A stretch of 64,000 nt of DNA from Inonotus obliquus (GCA_032164295.1 JAJHTX010000005.1:2170001-2234000), one strand, 5' to 3'. Numbered from the stretch's first letter, positions 50,126-62,025 are shown. Notes: generated by a model from the letters alone, not told the origin. Program-made: numbers and translations.

Positions 50126-51397
50126 CTACGAGCTTTCCGCAAAAGAGGCGTGTACGCCATGTTCCGCGAAAAGGGGCCCAGTGACAGTCTTGAGACGTTC
50201 AATTGAAGTGCCTTTCGGGACAAGAATAGTAGGTTGGACGGGGAATGCAGCAAAATGCCCCGCGAATGCTGTCCATCGTCGCGCTGCAGCTGGTAGCAAA
50301 GTTGGGCCACTTTTGTCCTCCGGGAAGTCAATCTGTAGCTGACCACGCTTGTAACCGGTAGGCCAATGATGGAATGTCTTGACTACGACGCTTTTTATGG
50401 ACATTGGCAACGTACTGGGGTCCCATGTCATTTCAGAGTCTCCGTAGTAATAATACTCAATAGTCTGGAGGTTGGGAGTAGTACCATTCAACAATCGCCC
50501 GAGATCTGGAAAGACACTCAGATCTGTCCCATATCCGAAGTGTAACAGCTGCAAAGACGGCTTTACCGTCTCCCAAAAGGTATTGGTGCGCGGTAGGTTG
50601 GGGAAATATGTGATGTATAGATGAGTGATATTGGGCATATGCCACTTGCTTGCGATAGGCCAGCTGTATAACGCAAGGTGGGTTAGGCTGGGCAGGTCGT
50701 ATGCAACGCTGTTTTGGACGGCCGTAAGCCTCAAGGAGCGTAAAAATGCATCATGTCGTGTTTCCACCAGATGCTGCGGCTCCCACAGCGATGGGGCATG
50801 AATATCGTCGTCTATGTCGAGATTTTGAACTCCCAAGGGGACTGCACGGCAGACCCTCATCCAGAGTTCGAACATTGCAAGCCGCTTCGAGACGGCATCT
50901 GCACGTATGACGAGCGAAGTCAATCTTGTGCAGCATGATATAACAACCTGCACGTCTTCGCCAAACTTTCGGGCCAAAGGACTGAACTCGTTATGCGACA
51001 TGCGTTCGTCGAACTCGGGTGCAATGACAAGATTCCTGGTCCATTTGGAAATCGCGTCTCGCAAAGTAGGACTGTTGGCAATGTTGCTGGCGTGCTCTGC
51101 GTGTCGGATGTGTACCGTCTCGTAAAGAAACTCGCATGTAATATGCCATAATTGAAACGATGTAAGCGCAAGCGAATGCTTCGTTTTAGGTGGCTTGTCG
51201 TCTACGATACCGTAGGTCGATTCATGAGGCCAGTTGAATATTACAGAACTGTTTCCGGAAGGTCCGGAGATGGGAGAAGCAGGAGAAGAACATAGTCTAG
51301 GAGTAGATGAGTCTGTCGCACAGCGTATAATCTCTCTCCAGATTTCGACTGGGAACAGCGCGGACGATGTCCGAGCGGCAATCGGTATGGTGGTCAT
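50126..51397 (-). CDS. F-box-like protein B, tandem paralogue, 423 aa
   Basis: This is a single-exon paralogue of the downstream gene in the same orientation, 258 bp away and almost equal in length. The start was put at the ATG at 51397 (MTTIPIAARTSSALFPVEIW), because the open frame further up has no ATG. Shared blocks include SWPIASKWHMPNITHLYITY, LQLLHFGYGTDLSVFPDLGR and the paired CSRLTSLVIRAD-like strand. The F-box-like part reads FPVEIWREIIRCATDSS. Divergence between the two is high, so the duplication is old or fast-evolving. Confidence 0.75.
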   Translation of the reverse strand: MTTIPIAARTSSALFPVEIWREIIRCATDSSTPRLCSSPASPISGPSGNSSVIFNWPHESTYGIVDDKPPKTKHSLALTSFQLWHITCEFLYETVHIRHAEHASNIANSPTLRDAISKWTRNLVIAPEFDERMSHNEFSPLARKFGEDVQVVISCCTRLTSLVIRADAVSKRLAMFELWMRVCRAVPLGVQNLDIDDDIHAPSLWEPQHLVETRHDAFLRSLRLTAVQNSVAYDLPSLTHLALYSWPIASKWHMPNITHLYITYFPNLPRTNTFWETVKPSLQLLHFGYGTDLSVFPDLGRLLNGTTPNLQTIEYYYYGDSEMTWDPSTLPMSIKSVVVKTFHHWPTGYKRGQLQIDFPEDKSGPTLLPAAARRWTAFAGHFAAFPVQPTILVPKGTSIERLKTVTGPLFAEHGVHASFAESS

Positions 51398-51981
51398 GGT
51401 CCAGTCCAGAGGTGGGTGAAGCAAAGTTATTCCAAGTGCACGAGCATATAGCAATATATATGCCGGACAAAAATACTAGCCCTATGGGGTGCATTGCACT
51501 GTGGGAGAGCCTATTGTTGCGGCAGCCATCCGCACAGTAGAGATGGGTGTAATATGAATCGCGATGAGGCTGGAAAATAGGAAACCTTAACGGAAGAATT
51601 GTGAGAAGATGTCCCGTTGAAATCAAGAATGGAGAGGAGACGAGCAATGGATAGACGACTGTCAGAGTGAGTTGTGGGAACACGAGGAGCTAAACGCAAT
51701 ATTGAGTTTCTCCAGGACCCAGATGAGTTTCAGTATCAGAGTTACCACTCGTTTGTCGACCTTGGCGCCATGTAAAGTACAGTGAGGACATGCATGTCTG
51801 ATAGGTGCCACGCCCAGGTCGCACTAGTTAGAGCGTTCATGGCTCGGTCATGAGAGCATAGTACTGATATCAGGGATACAGACAGTACTACCAGTAGTTC
51901 ACAGTGAGAATTCAGGTTTCTCACGTCACCTTGCAATAAGTATCATAGTTACATATCTTTACTGAGGTACTTTTAGTTGAA
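51398..51981. other. Intergenic, F-box B to tRNA-Ser
   Basis: This is the upstream flank of F-box-like gene B. No gene is recognised. Confidence 0.4.
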
Positions 51982-52075
51982 GTCACTTTGCCGGAGTGGT
52001 TAACGGGATCGCCTGCTATATTAGCTGTTCAGCGGTTGTGCTTTGCACGCGTGTGTTCGAATCGCACAGGTGACG
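51982..52075 (+). tRNA. tRNA-Ser(GCT) with 12 nt intron
   Basis: It folds as a class II tRNA. The acceptor stem GTCACTT (51982-51988) pairs with AGGTGAC (52068-52074), with G as discriminator. The D stem CCG/CGG encloses GAGTGGTTAA. The anticodon stem ATCGC (52008-52012) pairs with GCGGT (52032-52036). The anticodon GCT is at 52015-52017, and the intron TATTAGCTGTTC lies at 52019-52030, one base 3' of the anticodon, the standard position. The long variable arm is GTGC-TTT-GCAC. The T arm GTGTG/CGCAC encloses TTCGAAT. Mature length without CCA is 82 nt. The intron's TAGC can pair with GCTA of the anticodon loop, as usual in intron-containing pre-tRNAs. Confidence 0.93.
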
Positions 52076-52078
52076 ACC

Positions 52079-52083
52079 TTTTT
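52079..52083 (+). terminator. Pol III terminator of tRNA-Ser
   Basis: A run of five T on the coding strand starts three bases after the tRNA discriminator base, the usual RNA polymerase III stop signal. Confidence 0.85.
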
Positions 52084-55000
52084 GTTTCCAGGTAGACAAT
52101 TTCCACTCAGCTTCTTCAACTTCGGAGGAATTGATTGGGGCTTTTCTAAGAACCAGGGTTTCAGAAGTCACCTAAAATCGTACCAGGAACACTGACTCTC
52201 CGACAGGACAATATATTTGCAGTATCTTGACCGCGTCCCATCATTAATTACGGTGGGCATCTCAACTGAGAGCATCGGTTGAGCGTCTTTGTAGTCAGAT
52301 GAGCGCGACAGTGACACAGTGACTCATGATCCGTTCTACAGTTGATTCTTGTCTGTGGAACCCGGAAATCATTTCCGCTGCAGCACGGAGCTTGATTGTA
52401 CAAGGGTACCTAGCTCTGCGACCAGCTCGCGGTCATTTCAAACCACACAATGCGCTCCGAATAAGCATTTACATAGACTGGATGACAAGCATCCAGTTGA
52501 AATGAATCGGAGACTGAATTCTCTCGTGTTCCCATCACGTGCTGTTATTCTCTCCTGTCCATCGTGCCGTCGCTTTCCCATACCAATTACCATACAATGA
52601 TACATCCTACTATCCGCCAACCCACTTCCTCCTTGACTCGCTCCTGAGGACTGAATCGCCTTCGTATTTGAGGAAAACAGTTATGTTGACGTAACTCAGA
52701 GACGGCGGACCTCTCGCCCTTCTTTAAAGAGCAAGAGCAGTGTGCCAGTCGCGTGCCACCCTCGGTTCATACCATGAAGACCGAACCGACTTGCATTGTA
52801 ATCAAAACAGGCCAGGTGCATCGCTTAAGGAACAGGGATACATCAGGCACAGGATGATGCCGCCTAGACTCCTTCCGTTCCGTAGCGCCGTCCTCCAGTG
52901 CCGAAGCAACTGCGATCAATTCGCAGTTGCATCTCTACATTTCGTGTCAGTACCGGTTCTGCCTCCGTGACAGCACACCAGCTGATTTGAGAGTTGTAGA
53001 AAGGTGTGAGAATGATTGTTGTAAGTTAATTCTCGGACATACTTTGATTTGCCATAGCTGACATCGCTGATGAAAATTGTTCTTTGTTCCTTGTTCATTC
53101 CTCCTAGAAATTGTTTTGCATTTAGACTTTGTTGATTTGTAGCTTACCGAAGATCACACCAGGCCCAACGTGCCCGCCTCATTGCCTGGACGTATTCCAC
53201 TATGACAGCGACCTTAAGTCATCGTGCATCTGAGGGGCGAGTATGAAGTAAGGCAAGGATCTCCCTTTCACTTAAAGTTACCAGTTCACTTGATGCACTC
53301 AATCAACATGGTTCGAGCCAAGACCGCTTCTTATCTCAAGAGTAGGTTTCCGGAAATGAAGACGGTTGTACTAACTGCTTTGCTTCCACAACGTTCTTTG
53401 CATCCGTTTCGTCTGTTCGCGCTTTTTGTTGGGATTTATAACTCTTGACTTTATAGATTCACATCGATAGAGTTGGGAAGCGAAGTCGTGTGCACATGCA
53501 TGCGTCTACAGTGTCTCATGGGATTTCCCTTAAAACATTTACATTTCTCTCTGACTCTGACTCTGACAATGTGAGGCTATTCTTATTCATGCAACTCCTT
53601 CTTCCGGAGCCCGAAAAACGATGCGTGATATCCGGACGTTTCTTTCCATTCTACCCCTCTTCGTCCATCGTCCATCGTCTACCGTACTTCTAAAGTTCCA
53701 TCACATTCTCCTTCTCCCCTTGAGTTGGTACTTCTGCCGCGTTTCCCCTGCTCGCCGATCCTCTCCTCTAGTCCATCCTCTACAATGTACGCTCCCCCGG
53801 GCCCCGTGATTCTTTCCTAGCCTCCCACCTAGAATCCCTCTTACCCCTTCTCTCTACCTGTTCCTCACCCTTCTTTGCCCTTCTCTTCGGCATCCTTTTG
53901 TTTTGATACTTCCTTTTGGTACAGCTTTCACTTGCACGGTGCATCCTTGTTCGCGAATGTCCGAACGGGTACCCGTTTACCGGGAATTCCGATGTATCTT
54001 TGGACATCTTTGCATCTTTCTTCGGACTAATGCCTGTGTAAATGCGTGTACGTACATGCGGTGAAGGCATCGTAAGCACCCCTTCCTGAACCTTGTGTAC
54101 CCTTCTGATTTCCGTTGGGGAAGGGATGAGGGAGGGGGTTACAGGTGCGAGTTTGTCGTTTCTTAGAGTCTAGGGATCTAGGAATCAAGGTACGGGGAAG
54201 GGTAGAGGGACTAGCACTGTGACGCTACCCAGCAGTCACCCTGTCAGTGAGTGTAGTACACTTCCCATACTGACAAGATTTCCCTCTTCATCCAGACTAC
54301 TAACTCGCTTCTAGGTGCGGTCAGACCTATCGTCATCGTCGAGGTCATCCATCTCAATCGGAGTTCTCCTGCACACGATGTTGAAATGAAGTCTGAATTC
54401 ATTCAGTGTTGCCTGCCAGTGCGAGGGTTACGGCTTACGCGTGTATGCATCGCGTCGGTATGCTTCTCCTAGTAAGAATTCAATGCTCGACATATGTACA
54501 ATCGCATGTGATTGGTGCTCAAGTGCTCAAGTTGCTCAAGTGACCAAGTGACCAAAGGTGTATCTGGTTGGTGCGAACACAAACCTCACGTGGTACATCT
54601 CCCCTCCCACCCCAATGAACTTCCAGATCCTCATCCTCCTACATAATGCATCTCCAGATCCTCTCTATATGTGATAGGTGGACTATACTAACAACAGTTA
54701 GCTCTATTAAGGTTCAATCGATTCGGAGGACTCTGATTGGTTTCAGTTGAGAGATAGGGGTTACGGTTCATCTCCCGTTCGGTTCTTTAAATTTCTACTC
54801 AATTGACTTCAATGGAATGGGAATGTGGAAATGTGGAATGCATTCATTAGACGATGTGAATACACGCAGACAGAACTCACAGGGTGTCGAAAAGTTCGGA
54901 ATCTTTCCACCTCCATCTTTCGCGAGTCGGATGAGTTGTCAATACCTATAATACAATCGGATAGTGATTAGAATTGTAGATTCGACTTGAAATCGCATCG

Positions 55001-55486
55001 GCACCGGAACCGCACACACGAGGGACTCGGGGCAATACATTCAATTCAATCCAACGGACCAATAACATACATCATTACGAATTATTTTGGTTTGTTGTTG
55101 CAAAAAGACAATGAGACAATGACAAAGAAAGGATGAAACTCTTCGACATAATGATACAAGGGGGAGGGATGAAAACTTCACAACGAAAGAAATATGGAAT
55201 CGAATAAATATACGACAAAAAACATACAAGGTGGTATACGAAGGAGGTGGGGGAGATAGCACAAGATCGAGAAGGAAGTAGGAAATAGAGTTCAGTCGCT
55301 GACAACAAAATAAGCGACTGCTGTGTGTGCGAATATGCGGTTGATACTAATAATACAGTCCACGGCGTCCACGACTTCCGCGGCGCTCATTAGTCGGCCT
55401 TCCGACGAGGGTATGCACGGGCAAGTAGTTCCAAGCATCCCGCGCTTTTTTTGTAAACGAAGCACGAAGCACGCAAGTTCGATGAA
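52084..55486. other. 3.4 kb without a recognisable gene
   Basis: No protein family or further RNA gene is supported on either strand. Open frames are short; the longest (99 codons, minus, 53780-54079) is highly basic and looks non-coding. Minor features are a cluster of GCTCAAGT / GACCAAGT direct repeats at 54518-54556 and a CT-rich tract at 53700-53900. Confidence 0.4.
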
Positions 55487-56245
55487 TCAGAACCCGTCAA
55501 AGTGACCAGTAAGGATGCGCTCGCCCATAGGGCTTGGGGAACGGCGTGGTCTTCCACCCTCTCCTGGAACGCCCAAAGTCGCTGCACGTCTCTTCTTGCG
55601 ACCATGAGCAACTGGTGATTTTGCCTCTTGAACAGGAGCAGGAGCAGCCGGGGCAAGTGCAGAGGGCATCGCATGCTGAGGTGGAGGTGAAGGAGGCTGA
55701 GGCTGTAATGAGCCGATTAACATATGCACTGATGAGGGATAGAACAGAAGTCGACTTACCCTAGTGAATGCACCTCCCAAGCTGAGCCTGCGCAGGAGTC
55801 CCGCTCCTCGTTCTGATTGTTCCGCAGCAACTGGGGGATTGAAGCGGGTTGCATTCGGAGACCATCCTGCGGAAGTGCTCATGCGACGCGCATGACGTGT
55901 GACTGACGCATCATGATCCTCATCTTCCTCAACGATAGGTTGCTCTTGAGGTGGTCTTGCAGAGAAACCACGGCCGATAGAACCGAAGGCGGAGGTTGGG
56001 CTCGGTGGAAGTACAGGAGCAACCTTGCCCGGTGTGTGGAAGAAATAAGACAAGATTGGGGAAGTTGAGGGAGAGTATGCAGTGTTTACGCGTGGAGGCG
56101 GCATGGAAGAGGACGGAGTCTGAAGGGGTGGAGAATTTGCGTCGTCGTCTGAGGAAGTTGAATAAGATGCGGAGCGAGAGCGGCTATGAGCATGATGGTT
56201 GTTCGGAATGTTGATGGGCTGTGAGTGTTTAATTCTGTCGGACAT
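55487..56245 (-). CDS. Conserved Ser/Pro-rich protein, unknown function, 233 aa
   Basis: The model is complement(55487..55702, 55760..56245), one 57 nt intron with GTAAGT/TTACAG. The protein is largely disordered. It contains an acidic patch (IVEEDEDHD), a basic Ser-phosphorylation-like motif (LLRRLSLGGAFTR, of RRLS type), PQPPSPPPQ, GRKKRRAATLGVPG and a C-terminal block RSPSPMGERILTGHFDGF. The last block looks like a conserved terminal motif in basidiomycete proteins of unknown function, but I cannot give a family name. It could be a kinase substrate or adaptor (inference from the RRxS motif only). Confidence 0.75.
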   Translation of the reverse strand: MSDRIKHSQPINIPNNHHAHSRSRSASYSTSSDDDANSPPLQTPSSSMPPPRVNTAYSPSTSPILSYFFHTPGKVAPVLPPSPTSAFGSIGRGFSARPPQEQPIVEEDEDHDASVTRHARRMSTSAGWSPNATRFNPPVAAEQSERGAGLLRRLSLGGAFTRVSRLLFYPSSVHMLIGSLQPQPPSPPPQHAMPSALAPAAPAPVQEAKSPVAHGRKKRRAATLGVPGEGGRPRRSPSPMGERILTGHFDGF

Positions 56246-57648
56246 TATGGCGGTGCAGAGTAGAGCGGTGGGATATGTGAGAGAGAGACGCGGTGGAGGG
56301 GATGCTCTTTATACAATCACGGCTGCTGTATTCAGTAACTAAGAATTCTTCATGTCACATGCATCATTTCTTACCCCGCAATGTCCTGATCAAGTAATCA
56401 GACTGCCCGTTTTAGTAGGTGTTCCGAGTTTCTAAGCTGAGGACCCTAAAGGCGCTCGCTGCAGCACCTCGCAACTGCGCTTCTCCACCGTAGCTCCAGT
56501 GAAAGAAGCAAAGTAGAGCTAGCATATTCCTCGGAGCTACTGAAAACACGCATATATCCAGATGAATACTCCACCATGTTTGCCCATCTCGGTCGTATTA
56601 CTCATTTAGTCTAGGTTACTTGGTGTTGCATGTATAGCCACCATCTATGTGACTTGCGTTGATAACGGCTAACTAGCATGGTGGTCTAGAGCGTCAACAT
56701 CGTTTTCTCACCTCAGTTGTTCTATGAGAACATGGATGGAACAACCATCACCACTATCAACATCCGTTACAAACCTCCCAACACACTTCTTCAACAAGAC
56801 TGACTAACACTCCGAGCCCTAGATCTGCGATCAACATGCAAGTGAGCCCCTGTATCCGCATCGCAGGAAAGAACGGAGAGCATGTCAGACAGGTAGCAAA
56901 TTTCATCGTCGGAGAGGTGACAAAGTGGTCTTCCTACTCACCGAGTTCATCCGTCTCGGCTTAGGAGTCACTATGACACTCCCGCTTCCGACATTTTCTG
57001 TCTTCCTTTCGCGGTTACAATAAGCATCCTGCGTCCTGACTTCTACCGTATTATCCCTAAAGAAGTCGGGTTGCTAGCATTTCGGGAATCGGGATGAGTC
57101 TGGGAATCTGGAACCACTGTAGCCATGAGTATATCGTTCGACGGAGAACTTGTTGCCGGAGTTGAGTTTTGTCTAGATCCCAAATGATAATCGTTACCAG
57201 AAATGCTGAAGGAAGCGAAATGACGGAGTTGCTAACCGCGAGAACTTATTGCAGACTGTGCTTCTCTCCTCGGCCTTGAAGCTGCACAACAATCACAGTG
57301 ACCTGGATTCACGTATGTCGTTCTTCTCGAAGAAGGTGGTGTAATTCTCATGCTAGTCGGAGTCATGTGATTTCTTCTGGTTTACCACAAGATTATTCAT
57401 TCATTAAGCAGCCATGACATACCAGATGCTGCTTTCTGCACCTTTGTCACAGACCTGCTCGCCTGTTCTTTTGTTGTGCTTGCTAACTCAAGGGATGTAT
57501 AAGCCGATGAGAACGCAATACATGCGCTATCGATGACATCAACTCATTACTAGAAAGCACCATGGGATGTTCTTCGACTATATAGCCCGCTGCGTGTACA
57601 CCTGTGCACAACCATCTTCACCCGCGTTCCCGTTCACGTAACAAAAGC
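56246..57648. other. 1.4 kb without a recognisable gene
   Basis: This is the upstream flank of both the Ser/Pro protein (minus) and the epimerase-like gene (plus). No open frame of note, RNA gene or repeat is supported. Confidence 0.4.
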
Positions 57649-59092
57649 ATGTCCGGAAAGCAAACGATCTTCCTTACGGGTGCCACCGGTATAACAATCT
57701 CTTCCTTGCTCGTGTGCCTACATCTAGTTACTAAGAAACACCATCTTCCTTCCGATCTTGTTCAGGTTACATCGGTGGCTCCGTTCTATGGCGACTCATT
57801 AACCATAAGGACTCGAAGAGTTTCAATTTAAAAGTGCTCGTCCGTAATCCAGACAAGGCAAAACTCATTCATGAGAAGTTCGGCGTTGAAGCGATCGTTG
57901 GAAGCCATGCGGATGTAGATAAAATCGAAGCAATCGCATCGGAGGCGGATTATGTCATAAGCACGGTACGCTCATACTTATCCGCGTAGGAAGCCCACGT
58001 TGCTAAATGCCCGTTAGGCTGATGTGGATGATCTCGGAGCTGCTCAGGCCATCCTTCGTGGTCTGAAGAAGTATCATGACAAGAATGGCCGGGTGCCGAT
58101 TTATATTCACACTGTATGCGTTTCTTTCCCTTCTTTCCCTTCCATAATGCCGTCTAATTACTGTGAGATGACAGTCTGGAACTGGCGTACTTGCTGATAA
58201 TGCTGCCGGTAATTATGCTACGGAAAGGGTGTACGATGACGCAAAGGTTGAGGATATTGAGTCCCTCGATCCGAAGACCCAGATTCATCGTAACGTTGAT
58301 ATCGAAGTCGTGGCTGCTGATAAAGCCGGTGAGCTTTGAGCGTTCGATAACTATCGTGTTTGAGATACTTAGTTGCGGTATTAGGTTATGCACGGACGTA
58401 TATTATCCTTCCGAGCACTATCTACGGAATTGCGAAGAATGGACTTACGGAGGCTGGGATTCAGAACCCACACTCTATACAAGTTCCTGCATTAATCCGT
58501 TCAAGTCTTGACCGTGGACAGGGAGGTGTGGTCGGACTTGGAAAGAATAAATGGCCTAACGTTCACATTGATGATGGTCAGTCATTTTTCCTTTATAACA
58601 TTTAGAATCAGTGAAAGCTCATGTTCTCACCCCTATCTTCAATCCAGTTGCCGATTTGTATATTGTCCTGTTCGATAAGATTCGTGCTGACGTCGAGAGT
58701 GTTCCGCATGGGAGGGAAGGATACTTCTTTGGTGCCTCGGGTGAGCATAACCTATACGATGTAGACAAGGCAATTGCACAAGCCCTCGTCGAGCTCGGAC
58801 GCGGTAAGAGTCCTGAACCTACAACATTCACCAAAGACGAAATAGATAAATACTTCGGTGGAGTAAGTTTCTTTATTTCTATATTTTTCTCTTTCTCTTT
58901 CTCTTTCTCATTTACTTTGCTTTCTGAACGTTTTGTGTCCCAAAGTCTCCGTATCTAGGCTCGAACTCGCGTTGCATTCCAACGCGTTCTCTCGCCCTTG
59001 GATGGAAACCTACGCATACGACGAAAGATTTCCTTGAGTCTATCAAACCGGAGGTGGAGGCGCTTATTGCTTCTGGAAGGGATAAAATTTGA
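57649..59092 (+). CDS. NAD(P)-binding atypical SDR / epimerase-like protein
   Basis: The model is 57649..57688, 57766..57965, 58018..58113, 58175..58328, 58385..58576, 58648..58862, 58946..59092, 347 aa. The N-terminus IFLTGATGYIGGSVLW is the Rossmann GxxGxxG motif, followed by LVRNPDKAK. A YIHTSGTGVLADN strand and a YARTYIILPSTIYGIA segment are typical of extended/atypical short-chain dehydrogenases related to nucleotide-sugar epimerases. HIDDVADLYIVLFDKI follows. The canonical YxxxK catalytic pair is not obvious, so it may be an NmrA-like sensor or an enzyme with other chemistry. All phases agree. The C-terminal exon (GWKPTHTTKDFLESIKPEVE) matches the family's usual end. Confidence 0.88.
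58884..58914. repeat. CTTTCT tract in SDR intron
   Basis: TCTTTCTCTTTCTCTTTCTC lies in the last intron and probably serves as an extended polypyrimidine tract. Confidence 0.8.
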
Positions 59093-60176
59093 AAGTCAGA
59101 AGCTATGCATATGAGGGAACGGGATGGAATGGAAATTGTGTATAGTAAGAATAATGGTTTTGCGCCAACTGTTGCGTTCGTCATAAATGGAAGAAGTAAT
59201 CCAATTGATATGTAAAGTGCAGTCTGAGTGTGCGTGCGTAAGTAGGATTCCGCGGTCATGTGATGTAAGCACTGTATTGGGTCGTCCAGGTTGCGGCATT
59301 TTGATTTTCTGTTTCCGACCTTTCTCATCAACTTGCTTGGCCCCTTTCTTTTTCTTTGCTTGTCGTCCTTTCATCAAACATACAATGCCGTCAGGCGCTC
59401 TATCGGTGTACATCTAGTCTTCTAGGCAACGGACGAAAAAAAGACCTCGGCTGAAATTTGAATACGTTTATCTTGGGAGGCGTTGTTGGAGTTCAGTTCG
59501 TGGTTTTGTGCTCCACCCCGGCGCTTGTAATCGCGTCAACTCGAAAGCTGAGACTTGTATTTGCGTACTTTCCGGCCCGGGAAGTGTCTGAGATGAAGGC
59601 AGCTTTGTAGGGGTCTCGGAGGTTGTAGGGCCTGGGCATGGCGTGATTCGGTCAACGGGCCGGAGACTATGTTTCCCATGGTTAATCAATTCGAGTGTGT
59701 ATCTGTATGTATGTATCTTCTCGGAAAGGTGTGTAGTCTGTAGATGAGATTCAGAGCTCCGTGACACGTCTTTGCTGTTGAGTCCGTTGATCCGTTCAAG
59801 CACTTCTTGAAGTAAGCTTGAGTTCCACCATTACTCCCGTCTAGCTTGTTGGTCTGGGCGTCCAGCTGTCCATTGAAAAGACGATCCTGGTATGATATTA
59901 TGGGGAAATGTCTACCTGTTCTTTATCTTGGCCTTGGATCGTCCTCTGTACTCATCCCGAATCTTTTCCGGGTTAGGACCTTTTATGAATCTTTGAAACA
60001 GACTTGTCCAAGGTACAGACCGAGTAATCTCGGAAAGCTCATCTCATGATACATTAGGAGTATATGATGGTTCCGTGAATTATCCTCCTACCACTGAGTT
60101 GCGGAAATTTCGACGAGATGGATGCTTAGTTAAAAGCCTCGAGAGCGGAGGCTCAACTTTCCTACGGTCCTGCAGA
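59093..60176. other. Intergenic, SDR to mannanase
   Basis: No gene is recognised. A 111-codon minus-strand frame (59468-59803) has no family similarity. Confidence 0.4.
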
Positions 60177-62007
60177 ATGAAACGTACTGCTGTATTCCTT
60201 TCTGCTTTGTCTGCTCTGCCTCTAATTTCTGCTCAGGTCTCCGAATGGGGACAATGCGGAGTGAGTGATACAAATTTCAGATTAATTCTGAATGTTTAGC
60301 CATGCTGTTTTATAGGGTATTAGCTGGACGGGTCCGACAACGTGCGCTTCTGGCCTTGTTTGTGTTGTGATCAATGATTGGTACTTTCGTATGTCGACCC
60401 TTCTTGTTGACTCTTCTTATTGCTAATCATCGTTTTCCTCGCTTCGATGCAGAATGTCAGTCTGGTACAACGATTAGTACAACAACTCCTGGACCTTCGA
60501 CGACTTTGACAACTACCACTACAACAACAGCAACCACGCCTCCGCCAGCTTCTACAGGCTTTGTACGGACGTCTGGTCAGAGTTTTACTCTCAATGGTCA
60601 GATTTATACTGTTGTTGGGACGAACGCATATTGGTTGGCGCAGAATAGCGATTCAGACTTGGAAATTGCTTTCACCGATATCGAGAATGCCGGGCTGACA
60701 ACTGTGCGCACTTGGTAAGTGTCTTCGTGCGTGCATTCATAGGATATTCATTGATCTCACTGGCACCATTTGCAGGGGCTTCAATGAGGTTACGTCACCA
60801 CAGAACTGGGGAGCGTACTACCAACTTTGGCAGAATGGAGTACCCACATTCAATACTGGTGCTTTTGGAATATCACGCTTTGACGCTGTTGTTGCAGTAG
60901 CTAGACGACACGGTATTCGACTCATTGTTGCGTTGACGAATAATTGGAGTGATTATGGTGGAATGGACGTTTACGTGGACCAACTCAACCCGGGTGGGAC
61001 ACATGACACGTTTTATACACATCCTGGTGTTATTCAGGCTTATAAGAATTATATTTCGAATTTCGTTGGACGGTATAGAGATGAATCGACGATATTGGCT
61101 TGGGAGTTGGCTAATGAGCCGCGTTGGTACGTACGTTAGCTTCAATAATTTGAAGCGTGTTTTGCTGATGATACTACATAACATTTGCTTATCAGCGTGG
61201 GCTCGACGGGTTCACCTTCTAATGCATGCGATAGAAGTGGGTCGACGATTAGAGCTTGGGCAGCGGATATTAGTGCATATATCAAGTCTATCGACTCGAA
61301 TCATTTGGTTGCATTAGGTGATGAAGGGTGGTTTGTATGGGATAATCCCCCAAATTATCCTTACGGTAAGCGGATTCCGAGTCAATAATAGTGATTGTCG
61401 CTGTTGTTGTTGTGTCATGGGTGGTTATTGATCTTGGCTTTTAGGTGCTACTGAAGGAATTGACTTTGAGTCGAATATTGAAATTTCGACGCTTGATTTT
61501 GGAACATTTCATGCGTATCCAGAGGTCTGTCCCCCCCTCCCCGGATCGTGCTATTATGTGATACAGAATACTGAAACTGAGATTGATAATTTTCAGTACT
61601 GGGGACAAAGTGATAACAAACTTGCATGGGGTGTTCAATGGATCACTGATCACGCCGCTGTCCAAGAACGAGCCAACAAACCCGTTATTCTCGGTAAGCC
61701 TCCACCTATTTCACCACCACCCTCACTTCATCGCTTTTCCACATCCCATACTCATACTCATACTCACACTCATACCACGACTATTACTATTTTAGAGGAA
61801 TTCGGTGTAACGACGGACAAAGACACCGTATACACAGTCTGGTACAACGAAGTCATATCTTCTGGTCTGACTGGTGATCTTATTTGGCAAGCTGGATCAC
61901 AACTCTCGGGTGGACCGACTCATGATGATGGGTATGCTGTGTATCCGGGCAGTACGATTTATCAGCTTTTGACTAGTCATGCGGAGAGGATTAAGGCGAG
62001 GGGATAG
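60177..62007 (+). CDS. Endo-beta-1,4-mannanase, CBM1 plus GH5 (subfamily 7 type)
   Basis: This is a secreted enzyme cleaving beta-1,4-mannan and galactoglucomannan. The model is 60177..60260, 60316..60388, 60453..60714, 60776..61126, 61196..61365, 61445..61524, 61597..61693, 61796..62007, 442 aa. A signal peptide covers residues 1-20 (ALPLISA end). The CBM1 ([18 protein letters not shown] ... WYFQCQ) is split over three exons, followed by a Thr-rich linker and the GH5 domain ([22 protein letters not shown]). The acid/base Glu is in [10 protein letters not shown] and the nucleophile Glu is in PVILEEFGV. The CBM1 keeps the four cysteines and three aromatic residues needed to bind cellulose. An intron with a CTCATA repeat precedes the last exon. 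Confidence 0.94.
61742..61780. repeat. CTCATA simple repeat in mannanase intron
   Basis: Short CTCATA / CTCACA units lie inside the 102 nt last intron of the mannanase gene. Confidence 0.85.
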
Positions 62008-62025
62008 GGTGTGGATATGGTTTTT

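Noticed and set aside
53780..54079. 99-codon basic open frame on the minus strand
   Set aside because: It is Arg/Lys/Glu-rich from a pyrimidine tract, with no family similarity and no flanking exons that fit.
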